NCBI GenBank assembly: GCA_034003625.1
Contig: JAVEYG010000015.1
Span: 32,530 to 96,529, forward strand
Source of the DNA: GWE2-42-39 sp034003625
Lineage (GTDB): Bacteria > Bacteroidota > Bacteroidia > Bacteroidales > Prolixibacteraceae
DNA length: 64,000 bases
Direction of reading: 5' to 3'
The notes under the pieces were generated by a model. That model was not told the origin of the DNA, did not search any database, and saw only the letters and a program-made list of their open reading frames with translations. Numbering within the stretch: the first letter of the stretch is position 1; each line of letters opens with the position of its first letter. A program made the translations under genes and the position numbers. This document shows, one piece after another, positions 29,597-40,149 of this stretch.

Positions 29597-32500
29597 CTTC
29601 AAACTGTAATTCAGAAAGTAATTTAAGTTCTTCATCGGAGGCGGGAGCAATGGCCTGTGTTTCTTCTGTTGTTTCTTCCGCATCCACAGTGTCCATGTTT
29701 TTTTTCACGGCTTCCGCCAAATCGGCCAGCACCGGGTGGTAAAAAATTTCCTTCAGCGGCAGATTCACATTTAGTTCTTTCTGAAGCCGCGAAATGAGCC
29801 GGACTGCGTTCAGGCTGTTGCCGCCGATCCCGAAGAAATTATCGTCCATGCTAATCTGCTCTTTTTGCAGGATTCCGTTGCAAATCCTTACGAGTATGGC
29901 TTCGATTTCATCACCGGGAGCGCGGAAAGTCTCCTTTTTTAGCAAAGTCGAGGGATCAGGCAAGGCTTTTTTATCGATCTTGCCGTTGGACGAAAGCGGT
30001 ATTTTTTCAAGTTGAATAAAACAAGACGGCACCATGTAATCGGGCAAAAACCGCCCCAGATGGTTTTTTAGCGCCGAAGTATCCACAGGCTTTTCGGCTG
30101 TAAACCATGCTGCCAGTTCCGTAGCGCCGTTTTCGCCAAAAAGGGCAACCGCACATTCGCCAACGCCTTCCATCCCGCTAAGGTGTTTTTCGATTTCCGG
30201 CAATTCAACCCGGTAGCCGCGGATTTTGACCTGTTCATCCATTCTTCCCAAAAATTCGATGTTGCCGTCAGGCCGAATTCGCCCGGCATCGCCGGTTTTG
30301 TATATTCGTGTTCCCGTGAGCGGGAATTGGATAAATTTCTCTGCCGATTTTTCCGGATCGTTCAGGTAAGCCCGCGCGAGGCCATTCCCGCCGATACAAA
30401 TTTCTCCCGGCACTCCCACCGGGCACACATTCAAATGCCGGTCGAGCACATAAATTTGCTGGTTCGGTGCCGGTTTGCCGATGGGCGCAATGTCCACGTT
30501 TTCATTCATATCATCCGGATTAAAACGGAAAAATGACGACTCTACACAACATTCCGTCGGCCCGTAGAAATTGGTAACCCGTACCCCCCTGTTTGCTGAA
30601 TTTTGATAAAAGTTGCGCACCAGTTTGTACGGTAAAGCTTCGGAACCCAGGAACAATTCTTTCAACCAGGGTTTCGCGGTTTCGCCAAAACCTTCTTCCA
30701 GCATCACTGCAAAAACAGACGGGGTGATATCGGCGATGTTGATTTTTTCATTCAGGATATAGTTTGAAATTTCCCGTGGATCAAGCCTTTTTTCATTACT
30801 CAGGATATGCAGGATATTTCCGTTGCAGAGCGTAGCAAAAATTTGCTTCAGGGAGACATCGAATGCGAACGAACTGATCATTAATTCATTCAGAGGTTCC
30901 GGATACCGGGAATAAATATTGTAGTTCAGTGAGCCGATCAGGTTGCTCAATGCGCCATGTTCAACCATCACACCTTTAGGCGTTCCGGTAGATCCCGATG
31001 TGTAAATGACGTATGCAAGATTCCCGGCATTAATTTCCGGTTTTGTAAAAGATGAACTTTTTCCGGCAGTGCGGATGTCCAAAATGTTTGTTCCCGTCTC
31101 CGACAGATGGATTGTCCCGTCAGCCAGAACGGCTTTGGCGCGGCTGTCCCGGACAATAAATGCAGCCCTTTCCGGTGGCGTGTCTGTTGCCAGCGGCAGA
31201 CAGGCGGCGCCTGATTTCATTATTCCAACAACCGCAGCAACCGACTGCACCGGATCATCCGTCATCACAACAATGATGTCTTCCCGTCCTGCATTCACTT
31301 CTTCAATCAAAAGACCGGCAATGTTATCCGCCTGCAGGTTCAAATTACCATAACTCACTTTCCGGTCTTCATAAATCAATGCCGTTGCATCGGGATGAAC
31401 AGCGGCCTGTTCCTCAAATAATCCGGTGACATTTTTTCCCCGGGGCAGTTTTAACGCTGTTTTATTAAACTGAACCAGCAGTTGTTCTTTTTCTTTCTCC
31501 GGGAGAATGGAAAGAGCGCTAATCTTTTCCTCCGGCCCCGACAAGATACTTTCAATCAGTTGCCGGAAATGCTGCGCCATTCGTTCGATACGATTCTGCC
31601 TGAACAGGGATGTGTTGTATTCGATACTGAAAATGATTTCGCCTTTGCTTTCTTCGAACAGGAAAGTCAGGTCGAACATGCTCCGTGTGATGGGAAATTC
31701 GATTCCTTTGGCGCTGACGCCACTGAATTCAAAATCCATTTCCATCCCGTTTTTGACCATCCAGGCCACCATCACGTCGAAAAGCGGGTTGCGGTTTTGC
31801 AGCCGCTCCACGTCCAGTTCGTCCACCAGCCGGTCAAACGGATACAATTGGTTGTCCAGTGCTTCATTCATGGTCTCGCTCACCTGCTGCAAAAATTCCG
31901 GAAATGAATTTTCAGGCTGAACCTGGTTGCGAAGAACCAGCGTGTTGATGAAAAATCCGATTTGATTTTCCAGGTCATCATGCTGACGGCCGGCCACCGG
32001 CGATCCGATAAGTATGTCTTCTTCTCCGGTATATTTGTAGAACAAAACATAAACGGCAGACAGCAAAGTCACAAACAGGCTGGCGTCCCGGCTGCGGCCC
32101 AGTTCGGCCAGCGCCCTTGTTTTTTCCAATCCCAACCGGAAATGAAGCAGGTTACCATCCAGTGGCAAATTTTCCGGACGTTTGTAATCGGTCGGCAGGT
32201 TGAGCAGCGGACGGGGTTTCTGCAGTTTGTTCAACCAGTAATCTTTAACGGATACAAGTGAACTTTCTTCCAGCATTTTATTTTGCCAGATCGCATAATC
32301 TTTGTAGTGAATCCGCAACGGTCCAAGTGCAACTTCGGAATGGTTAAGATAAGCGTCGTATAAAATTTTCAGTTCTTTCAACATGTTGTCCAGCGACCAG
32401 CCATCGCCGATAATATGGTGCATGTTGAACAGGAAAAGGTGTCGATCGGCTGAAAGACGGACGAGCCTGATCGCCATCAGCGGGAGTTTCGACAGGTCGA

Positions 32501-35500
32501 ATTCTTTGTCAAACCAGGCAACGGCCAGTTCATTCAGGGTTTCCTTATTCCAATCACCACCGGCGTATTCCGCCGTTTCAATTTTAAAATCGAAACGGGT
32601 TACTATTTTTTGAAAAGGCTCTCCGTCAATTTCGATAAAACAGGTTCTCAGCGATTCATGGCGCCGGACGATAGCGTTCCAGGCCTTTTCAAACACAGCG
32701 ACATCCAGATTCCCTTTCAAAAGCAAGGCGCCGGGCAGGTTGTACATGGCGCTTTGCCCCTCCAGTTTCGACAACATCCACATCCTGCGCTGGGCATGGG
32801 AAAGCGGATAATAATCATTTTCTTCCGCCTTTTCAATCGGGTTGAAAAGAGAAGGATTTTTGGTTTTCAACAGTTTAGCGAGTGAAGCAACGGTTGCATG
32901 CCTGAACACTTCCCAAATAGTGACTTCGATATTAAACTCACGGTGAATCCTGGAAACCAGCCGAATGGCAATGAGGCTGTGCCCACCCAGTTTGAAAAAA
33001 TTGTCGTTGGTATCAAGCTGTTCAACAGCCAGTAATTCTTTCCATATTTCACACAACTTTATTTCGAGTGCGTCGTCAATCCTGGAAATACCGCCGGCTT
33101 CCGGTGTTTTTTTCTGAGGAACCGGCAATGCTTTTTTATCTACTTTCCCATTGGCCGAAAGGGGAAGTTTTTCGAGTTCGGTGAACCAGGCCGGGATCAT
33201 ATAATCAGGCAGATGCAGCGACAAAAATTGTCTCAGTTCGTCCGGATCGGTTTTAGACGAAACGGTGTAACAGGCCGCAAGTTCCTGATGGCTTCCTTCG
33301 CCGGTCAGGATAGCTGCAGCAGAATTTATCGTCGGATAATTCCGTATGCAGCTTTCAATTTCATTCAATTCGATCCTGAACCCGCGCAGTTTAACCTGGT
33401 CGTCAGCCCTTCCGGTGAGCAGGATGGCGCCGTCGTCCAGATAGCGGCCGATGTCGCCGGTGCGGTAAATCCGTTTTCCGGGAAGAAAATCCGTTTCGAC
33501 GAATTTTTCGCGGGTCATTTCCGGCTGGTTCAGATAGCCTCTTGCCAGTCCTTCGCCGGCAATGCACAATTCGCCGTTCACTCCGGCAGGCGCCATTTTC
33601 AAATTTTTATCCAGAATGAAAACCTGCACGTTGCCCAGCGGTTTTCCGACGGGAACGGCTTCAAAGCCGGATTGGTTTTGCAACGCAAATTCAGAAGTGA
33701 TATTCAGAGAAGCGGATACGTCGCAGCATTCGGTGGGACCATATACGTTGCTGATCACGGGCGGCTGCTTGCCGGCCTGTTCAAACAATTTTTGTACCGG
33801 ACGCCACATGAGTTGCTGCCCGCCGATGACAAACCGCTGCGGCAAATAGTTCGGAACACCGGTCTGCAGTTCATCGAGCAGGATTTCCAAATGAATTGGC
33901 GTGCCGTCGGAAACATCAATCCGGTGTGTTTTATAATATTCCAGCAGTTTTTTTCCGTTCAACCGGATATCATCGGGAACAATATCGAGGCAGTGGCCGG
34001 TTAACAGCGCATAAAAAATCTGTTTAACCGAGGCATCGAAAACAAACGGCGAAACCAAAGCTATATTTAAAGGCGCCGGAGGATTCCGATAAATTGCTGC
34101 ATCGAGTCCGGCTACCAGGTTGCAGAGGCTGTGGTGCTCAACCATGACGCCTTTGGGCATTCCGGTTGACCCGGAAGTATATAAAACATAAGCCAGAGAA
34201 GACGCAGAAATGCTGACTGCGGGTAATCGACCCTCACTTTCATTTAATTTACCGGTATCGAGAACAGTAATACTTTCGCCGGCAATTTGCCGTGCCAACT
34301 TCATCAGGCTGTGGTCGGTCAGCAGCATTTTGCACCGGCTGTCTTTCAGCATAAAACGGAGGCGTTCCACAGGCAATTCGGGGCTGAGTGGCAAATAAGC
34401 CCCGCCGGCTTTCAGGATACCGAAAATACCGATCACCATTTGTTCCGAACGCGGCAAAAGTAGAGCGACAATATCATCCGGTTCAATTCGATGCTTCAGG
34501 ATCTCATGGGCAACAGCATTTGTTTTCCGGTCAAACTGGCTGTAAGTGAGCCTGGTGTTATTGAAAACCAGTGCAGTTTGTGATGGTGTTTTTCTGACCT
34601 GTTTTTCAAACACTTCAGTTACAATCCTGTTGTCGATGCTGAGTTCGGGGCCGCACGCCATATGCCTCAGTGCCAGCTCTTCCGTGTGCTCCAGGATGTT
34701 GATGTCCCGGATCGGAAGCCGGGGATTTTTTAGAACGGTATTCAGCAAGATATTCATGTGCCCGGTGAGCTTTTCGATCCGTTGCTGGTTAAATAAGTTG
34801 GTGTTGAAGCCAATGCAAAAATTTATTTTTTCGTCGTTTTCCGTGAATGTGAAAGTCAGGTCAAATTTGCTGATCGTAAAATCCACCGGATAAAATGAAG
34901 CTTTGATTTCGTTCAGTCCCAAAGCAGTAACATCTTTGGTTTGATATTGCAGAAGTACATCGAAAAGGGGGGCGCGCGATGTATCACGTTCCAGGTCCAA
35001 ATCCTGAACCAGTCGGTCGAACGGATAATTGCTGTTGGAGAAAGCCCCGGACGCGTTTACCTTCACTTCCTGCAAAAATTGCAGGAAAGTCTGTTCTGTT
35101 TTTATTTGATTTCGCAAAGCGACGGTGTTGAGGTACAAACCCACCTGGTTTTCCAGTTCGCGGCGGTTTCTTCCGGCCACGGGGGAGCCGATGAAAATGT
35201 CTTCATCGGAAGTGTATTTATGAAGCAATACATTCACCGCCGCCAGCAGAATCATAAACGGGCTGACTTGTTGCTCTTTGCCGAAATTTTTCAGCCGGTG
35301 CCCGAGGGATTGATCCAGTTCGCTAAAAAGATATTTGCCCTCGTAAGTTTTTACAGCCGGGCGCATCCGGTCGGTTGGCAATTGCAGCGCGGGCAGGGGA
35401 GTTTTCAGGGTTTTCAGCCAAAATTCTTTTTCTTTCCTGAGCTTGCCGCTATCGAGTAGTTTTTTTTCATAATGGCAATAATCCTTGTACTGAAAATGAA

Positions 35501-38500
35501 GAGGTTTCAGAATATCTTTTTGGATTTCAACAGAAAAAGAGTTATAAACCTTTGACAGTTCCTCCATGAGAATTCCGATGGAAAGCCCGTCGCCGACAAT
35601 GTGGTGGATGACAAGCAAAAAAAGATGTTTTTGAGGATTGATCCTTGCCAGATGCGCACGAAATGGGGTTTCATGACGGAGATCAAAAGGAGTCATCACG
35701 GCTTTGTCGAATACTTTTTTAGCTTTAAATTCCCCATCGGTTCCTTTACTGAAATCGTAAAAATTGAATGGTACCGAAGGGTTGTTCAGCACCTTTTGAA
35801 ACGGTTCGCCTTCCCGTTCGATAAAAATGGTGCGCAAAATTTCGTGCCGTTTTACAACGGCATAAATTGCATTTTCAAGTTTTATACGATCCAAATTGCC
35901 CTCCAGCAAAAACGAAACCGGCATGTTGTAAACCGCCGCGTTTTTTTTGTCCTGTGATAAAACCCACAGGCGTTTCTGGGCATGTGACAACTGGTAAAAT
36001 TCCTGCTCCGGCGCTTTTTGAATATCGTCTTCATCGTTGTTTTTGCCGGCCGCCAGTGCCGTTGCCACTCCCCGTACCGTCGGGTGATCAAAAACAGATT
36101 TGAAGTTAATTTCCAGTCCAAGTTCCCTTTTTATCCGTGTGATCAGACGGGCCGTTTTGAGGCTTTCGCCGCCCAGTTCAAAAAAGTTATCGTTTACCTT
36201 CACCGGCGAATGGTTCAGCACATCTTCAAAAAGCGGGATTAATTTCAATTCCAGTGCAGTTGGTTCCGCTGCATCATCGACAACAGTCGCCCTTTTAAAT
36301 GAAACCTGTTTCCGAAGTTCATTTTTATTGACTTTTCCATTTGGAGTGAGCGGAACTTTTTCAATAAAAACAAAATACTGCGGTACCATGTACTCTGGCA
36401 AAAATTCCAGCAAAAACTCTCTAAGCGCTGTTGTCGCCACTTCGCCGGAAGGAACGACAAATGCTGCAAGTTCTTTGCTGCCGCTCGTGTCTACATCGAG
36501 AACCACAGTTTCTTTCACCAACTTGTGTTTGTGCAGGCGGTTTTCAATCTCTCCCAACTCGATGCGGTTTCCTTTGATTTTTACCTGGTCGTCGAGCCTG
36601 CCCAGAAATTCGATGTGGCCGTCGGGCAAAAAACGCGCTTTGTCGCCTGTCCGGTACATGTGCCGGTTTTTTTCAAAAGGGTCGGGGATAAATTTTTGAG
36701 CGGTCAGCGTTTCGTTGTTTAAATAGCCGCGGGCGAGACCGGGGCCGGAAATGAACAGTTCGCCTGCAAAACCGGCAGGCAACGGTTCGAGCTGTTCATT
36801 CAAAATATAAATGGAAGAACCCGGAACAGCTTTGCCGATGGGCAAAGTACCGGCATTTTCTGATTCCCTGCCAGCCTGAAACCATGAAGCACAAACCGAT
36901 GCTTCCGTAGGGCCGTAACCGTTGATATAGTTTTTTCTTTTTTTATAGAAGTCCACATCCGATGGAATGGCCGCTTCTCCGGCGGTAATCAATGTGTGCA
37001 GGTGCGGCAGTTCCGGTTTGTCGAGTGCATTCAGATAGGCCGGCGGCAGTGTGGCTACGCTGACCTTTTTATCATTCATATATTGAATGAATGTAGGTGG
37101 GTCCTGGATGGTTTCCCGGTCGGCGATAACCAGTGTTGCGCCTGTCAGCAGCGCCTGAAATATTTCGAAAACCGAAGCGTCAAAACCGGGAGAGGCAAAC
37201 TGGAGCACGCGGTCGTCTTCGGTCACATGGTAGTTTTCGATCATATTTACAAACATGTGCATAAAACTACCATGTTCAATCATGACGCCTTTGGGCGCGC
37301 CCGTTGAGCCCGAAGTGTAAATGATATACGCCAGGTCGTTTTGTTTTATTTCTGCAGGAATATCGATATCACCCGAATCTTCCGTTTCATCCAGCGTGAA
37401 TATATTTACCGGGAGCCCGGTATGTGCCGGATTGTCTGTTGCCAGCAATTTAGCGCGGCTGTTTTCGAGGATGAAGCTGAGCCTTTCGCGCGGCAACCGG
37501 CCGTCAACCGGGAGATAAACAGCACCGGTTTTCATGATGCCGAGCATGGCGGCAATGGCGCGAGGCGTACGCTCGGCCGCCAGGCAAACGATATCCCCTT
37601 TTTTTACCTGATGCCGTTTGGCCAGATTGCCGGCAATCCGGTCCGATTCCCTGTTAAGAGCGGAATAGTTGATTGACTTTTCATGGTAAACGACGGCAGC
37701 TTTCTCCGGGAATAATTTCGCGCATGATTCGAACCGGGAAACAATGGTATCCTTTGTTTTTTTTACTTCGCCGGTTTGATTGAATACCTTCACTATTTTG
37801 TGTTCTTCAAAAGGCGTCAGAAATTTTACTTCTGAAATTTTCTTTTCCGGGAAGTATATCAACTCAAAAAGAACCGTTTCAAAGCATCTGGCGAATTGCA
37901 TCATTTCCTGTTCAGAAAAAACAAGCGGGTTGTAATTGAAAAACAGGTTGACATTTTCCTCCTCGTCGTATTCATCGATTTCCAGGCTGATGCTTTCGGT
38001 ACGGATTTGAGTATCCAGAGTCACAGATTGGAGTTTGGCTTCACCGAAGCGTTGTGAAAAATCCACTTTCCGGTAAATGACAGTTACATCGAAAAGCTCG
38101 TTCCGGAATCCGGGGTTGCCACGGAAATGTTTAAACGTTTCACTCAGCGGGAGTCGTTGATGTCGGTAACTTTCTTTTACCTCCAGTTTAATGGCATTCA
38201 GGATATTGGCGAACGTCCAGTCTTGTTGCAGGCGAAGGCGGACCGGAATCATGTTCATAAACAGGCCGGGGGTATTGCGAAATTTATGATTGCTCCGGTT
38301 CAGCACCGGCATGCCGATGATGATGTCGCTTTTGCCGTAAATTTTATAGAACGTGGTGAATAAAATGCCCAAAAGCGTTTGAAAGGAAGAGACCCCTATT
38401 TCACCGGCAATCTTCAAAATGGATGCGTAACACATCCGGTGCAGGTTCAGGGTGATGCGTTCGGTGTGGAGCGATGCAGTTTTTAAACTGTATTTTTTTG

Positions 38501-39146
38501 AAGTAAAATCCATGGGTTCGGGCAGCGGGCTGAGTTTTTTCTGCCAAAACAAAGTGGAATCTTTGTAATACTCAGACTCCCGGTATTTCAGGTCGTCTTC
38601 CAGAAAATCCAGGTACGAACAGCCTTTGATTTCCGGGTAACCGCCTGTGGCCAATAAACTGTTGTAAGTATCTGAAAGGGCCTGATTGACAATGGAACGG
38701 CCGTAAGCATCGTTTGAAAAATGATGAAATCTCGGAAACAGGATAAATTGTTTTTCAGCCGTTTGAAAGACCATTTCACGATACAACCGTACTTTTTCGA
38801 AAGGAAATGGTTTGGAATTTTCCTGAAGTAAAAATTGCATGGCGCTTTCGAAAGGATTCTTCTCCTGTCTGAGGTCAACGTATTCAATAATATCGGTTTC
38901 TGTTTCTGAATCAAAAGTCTGGAAAAGTTCGCCGTCTTTCGAAACAAATCTTTGCCGGAACACATCAAATTTACCTGTAATAAATTGGTAGGCTCGTCCG
39001 AGCAGTTCTACGTCCAGCGCCCCGTTCAGGATCAGGACGCCTCCCATGTTGTATTTGCTGTCGTTTCGATGAAGAAGATAGTCGTAGTAGAAAGTCCGCT
39101 GAGGCAAAGTCAGCGGGTATAAATGGTCGTCGTTACTATTTTGCAT
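29583..39146 (-). CDS. Three-module NRPS (C-A-T x3)
   Basis: 3187 residues, the upstream half of the assembly line. Order: C1 (1-440, active-site HHFSNDA)-A1 (455-950)-T1 (~991, GGESL); C2 (1040-1480, HHIVGDG)-A2 (1510-2010)-T2 (~2055, GGHSL); C3 (2095-2530, HHIIGDG)-A3 (2560-3050)-T3 (~3109, GGNSL). It has no TE and ends in an acidic tail (FEDEDE) that may dock to the next protein. Codes I extracted: A1 DAFTIAGVCK (Phe/aromatic); A2 DAKDIGVDVK (close to Glu codes, last two specificity residues swapped); A3 DVKDFGFVEK (K239/D278 as in Glu-type, otherwise unassigned). A C domain at the very N-terminus suggests loading by an acyl starter or an unused domain. The stop overlaps the next NRPS start, which implies coupled translation. 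Confidence 0.95.
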   Translation of the reverse strand: MQNSNDDHLYPLTLPQRTFYYDYLLHRNDSKYNMGGVLILNGALDVELLGRAYQFITGKFDVFRQRFVSKDGELFQTFDSETETDIIEYVDLRQEKNPFESAMQFLLQENSKPFPFEKVRLYREMVFQTAEKQFILFPRFHHFSNDAYGRSIVNQALSDTYNSLLATGGYPEIKGCSYLDFLEDDLKYRESEYYKDSTLFWQKKLSPLPEPMDFTSKKYSLKTASLHTERITLNLHRMCYASILKIAGEIGVSSFQTLLGILFTTFYKIYGKSDIIIGMPVLNRSNHKFRNTPGLFMNMIPVRLRLQQDWTFANILNAIKLEVKESYRHQRLPLSETFKHFRGNPGFRNELFDVTVIYRKVDFSQRFGEAKLQSVTLDTQIRTESISLEIDEYDEEENVNLFFNYNPLVFSEQEMMQFARCFETVLFELIYFPEKKISEVKFLTPFEEHKIVKVFNQTGEVKKTKDTIVSRFESCAKLFPEKAAVVYHEKSINYSALNRESDRIAGNLAKRHQVKKGDIVCLAAERTPRAIAAMLGIMKTGAVYLPVDGRLPRERLSFILENSRAKLLATDNPAHTGLPVNIFTLDETEDSGDIDIPAEIKQNDLAYIIYTSGSTGAPKGVMIEHGSFMHMFVNMIENYHVTEDDRVLQFASPGFDASVFEIFQALLTGATLVIADRETIQDPPTFIQYMNDKKVSVATLPPAYLNALDKPELPHLHTLITAGEAAIPSDVDFYKKRKNYINGYGPTEASVCASWFQAGRESENAGTLPIGKAVPGSSIYILNEQLEPLPAGFAGELFISGPGLARGYLNNETLTAQKFIPDPFEKNRHMYRTGDKARFLPDGHIEFLGRLDDQVKIKGNRIELGEIENRLHKHKLVKETVVLDVDTSGSKELAAFVVPSGEVATTALREFLLEFLPEYMVPQYFVFIEKVPLTPNGKVNKNELRKQVSFKRATVVDDAAEPTALELKLIPLFEDVLNHSPVKVNDNFFELGGESLKTARLITRIKRELGLEINFKSVFDHPTVRGVATALAAGKNNDEDDIQKAPEQEFYQLSHAQKRLWVLSQDKKNAAVYNMPVSFLLEGNLDRIKLENAIYAVVKRHEILRTIFIEREGEPFQKVLNNPSVPFNFYDFSKGTDGEFKAKKVFDKAVMTPFDLRHETPFRAHLARINPQKHLFLLVIHHIVGDGLSIGILMEELSKVYNSFSVEIQKDILKPLHFQYKDYCHYEKKLLDSGKLRKEKEFWLKTLKTPLPALQLPTDRMRPAVKTYEGKYLFSELDQSLGHRLKNFGKEQQVSPFMILLAAVNVLLHKYTSDEDIFIGSPVAGRNRRELENQVGLYLNTVALRNQIKTEQTFLQFLQEVKVNASGAFSNSNYPFDRLVQDLDLERDTSRAPLFDVLLQYQTKDVTALGLNEIKASFYPVDFTISKFDLTFTFTENDEKINFCIGFNTNLFNQQRIEKLTGHMNILLNTVLKNPRLPIRDINILEHTEELALRHMACGPELSIDNRIVTEVFEKQVRKTPSQTALVFNNTRLTYSQFDRKTNAVAHEILKHRIEPDDIVALLLPRSEQMVIGIFGILKAGGAYLPLSPELPVERLRFMLKDSRCKMLLTDHSLMKLARQIAGESITVLDTGKLNESEGRLPAVSISASSLAYVLYTSGSTGMPKGVMVEHHSLCNLVAGLDAAIYRNPPAPLNIALVSPFVFDASVKQIFYALLTGHCLDIVPDDIRLNGKKLLEYYKTHRIDVSDGTPIHLEILLDELQTGVPNYLPQRFVIGGQQLMWRPVQKLFEQAGKQPPVISNVYGPTECCDVSASLNITSEFALQNQSGFEAVPVGKPLGNVQVFILDKNLKMAPAGVNGELCIAGEGLARGYLNQPEMTREKFVETDFLPGKRIYRTGDIGRYLDDGAILLTGRADDQVKLRGFRIELNEIESCIRNYPTINSAAAILTGEGSHQELAACYTVSSKTDPDELRQFLSLHLPDYMIPAWFTELEKLPLSANGKVDKKALPVPQKKTPEAGGISRIDDALEIKLCEIWKELLAVEQLDTNDNFFKLGGHSLIAIRLVSRIHREFNIEVTIWEVFRHATVASLAKLLKTKNPSLFNPIEKAEENDYYPLSHAQRRMWMLSKLEGQSAMYNLPGALLLKGNLDVAVFEKAWNAIVRRHESLRTCFIEIDGEPFQKIVTRFDFKIETAEYAGGDWNKETLNELAVAWFDKEFDLSKLPLMAIRLVRLSADRHLFLFNMHHIIGDGWSLDNMLKELKILYDAYLNHSEVALGPLRIHYKDYAIWQNKMLEESSLVSVKDYWLNKLQKPRPLLNLPTDYKRPENLPLDGNLLHFRLGLEKTRALAELGRSRDASLFVTLLSAVYVLFYKYTGEEDILIGSPVAGRQHDDLENQIGFFINTLVLRNQVQPENSFPEFLQQVSETMNEALDNQLYPFDRLVDELDVERLQNRNPLFDVMVAWMVKNGMEMDFEFSGVSAKGIEFPITRSMFDLTFLFEESKGEIIFSIEYNTSLFRQNRIERMAQHFRQLIESILSGPEEKISALSILPEKEKEQLLVQFNKTALKLPRGKNVTGLFEEQAAVHPDATALIYEDRKVSYGNLNLQADNIAGLLIEEVNAGREDIIVVMTDDPVQSVAAVVGIMKSGAACLPLATDTPPERAAFIVRDSRAKAVLADGTIHLSETGTNILDIRTAGKSSSFTKPEINAGNLAYVIYTSGSTGTPKGVMVEHGALSNLIGSLNYNIYSRYPEPLNELMISSFAFDVSLKQIFATLCNGNILHILSNEKRLDPREISNYILNEKINIADITPSVFAVMLEEGFGETAKPWLKELFLGSEALPYKLVRNFYQNSANRGVRVTNFYGPTECCVESSFFRFNPDDMNENVDIAPIGKPAPNQQIYVLDRHLNVCPVGVPGEICIGGNGLARAYLNDPEKSAEKFIQFPLTGTRIYKTGDAGRIRPDGNIEFLGRMDEQVKIRGYRVELPEIEKHLSGMEGVGECAVALFGENGATELAAWFTAEKPVDTSALKNHLGRFLPDYMVPSCFIQLEKIPLSSNGKIDKKALPDPSTLLKKETFRAPGDEIEAILVRICNGILQKEQISMDDNFFGIGGNSLNAVRLISRLQKELNVNLPLKEIFYHPVLADLAEAVKKNMDTVDAEETTEETQAIAPASDEELKLLSELQFEDEDE

Positions 39147-39174
39147 TGACTTAATGTTAAAAGCTTTTTGGATT

Positions 39175-39990
39175 TTACAGACTTATTTCAATCCCAATAT
39201 TTTGCGTGCTGTTATCGGGGATCAATCCAAGCAGTTTCAATTCCTTATCGTATCTATAATTGTATCCGGCAACCAAATTCACATGTTTCCAGAGGGCTAC
39301 GGATAAATTCAGAAGATAGCCGTACCGGTACCTGTCCAGGTCGTTGATGTCCGTAAAATAATACACTTTGCCGGAGATGGATGCTTCGGGTGTAATGGCG
39401 TACACAAAATCATGCACACTATAAAAAGCAGCATAAGGCTCTTTTATAACGTTCAGATTATCAACAGGGATAGTGTATTCCTGATTGATCCGGCCGGAAG
39501 CAACCAGCGATTTTAGCTTAAGTCTTTTTAACAGTGAGGTATTTAGTCCAATTCCCCCGTAAAAAGTATAGCGGTTTTGAAGCAACAGAGCATCGTCCCT
39601 TTCCCAGATAAGACCCCCTTCAACAAAAACGAATTTTGAGACATCGACATTGACATAATCTGTAAAGAACTGTGATTTTGTTGCATAGCTCAAATCGACG
39701 TAACTTTTCAGGTTCATGTTAAAATTATCGATGCCGTACCTGGAAAAATTGGTGCATACGCCTTTCCGAAGTACCAGTTCCAGGTTTCCGATACTCGTGT
39801 TGCCGCTAATGACGCCTTTCATCCGACTATAGCTGTACCTCGCACCGGCATGAACCTGCGGTTTGGTTACAGAATCAGCCAGGGAACTTTGTAACCACCA
39901 TTTTTCGGATGGCTGCGCGACTAAAAATAAAGAGTTTATGCCGATAAAAAAAAGCATAAAAAGAACCATCCGATAAAAATATTTTATCAT
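39175..39990 (-). CDS. DUF481-like outer-membrane beta-barrel protein
   Basis: 271 residues with a signal peptide (1-26, ending LFLVAQ), then many amphipathic beta-strands and a C-terminal NIGIEISL strand, as in small outer-membrane barrels of the DUF481 (YdiY-like) type. It sits 28 bp upstream of the first NRPS gene in the same direction. A role in outer-membrane passage of, or protection from, the product is possible, but only position supports this. Confidence 0.7.
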   Translation of the reverse strand: MIKYFYRMVLFMLFFIGINSLFLVAQPSEKWWLQSSLADSVTKPQVHAGARYSYSRMKGVISGNTSIGNLELVLRKGVCTNFSRYGIDNFNMNLKSYVDLSYATKSQFFTDYVNVDVSKFVFVEGGLIWERDDALLLQNRYTFYGGIGLNTSLLKRLKLKSLVASGRINQEYTIPVDNLNVIKEPYAAFYSVHDFVYAITPEASISGKVYYFTDINDLDRYRYGYLLNLSVALWKHVNLVAGYNYRYDKELKLLGLIPDNSTQNIGIEISL

Positions 39991-40149
39991 GACGCGACGG
40001 TGATTTTAGTTGATTTTTGACTCTTTCACAACAATAAAATGCTGTGAATTTCGCTCAAGCAATGCTGTCAATAAAACCAGAATAGTGCAGGCAGACCTAA
40101 TTAAATAAATCCACCTGCACTAACTTGCACCTGATTTGAAAGCCCTTTA

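Noticed and set aside
29597..29683. Start of the large NRPS at 29683
   Set aside because: The 29 extra residues are basic and Pro-rich, lie within the end of the upstream NRPS frame and precede a normal docking helix. ATG 29596 with a 14-bp overlap is the better start.
11795..39146. Epimerisation domains or a second TE in the assembly line
   Set aside because: After each carrier the sequence goes straight to a C domain, the KS or the final TE. No E-type HHxxxDG block without a following A domain was seen.
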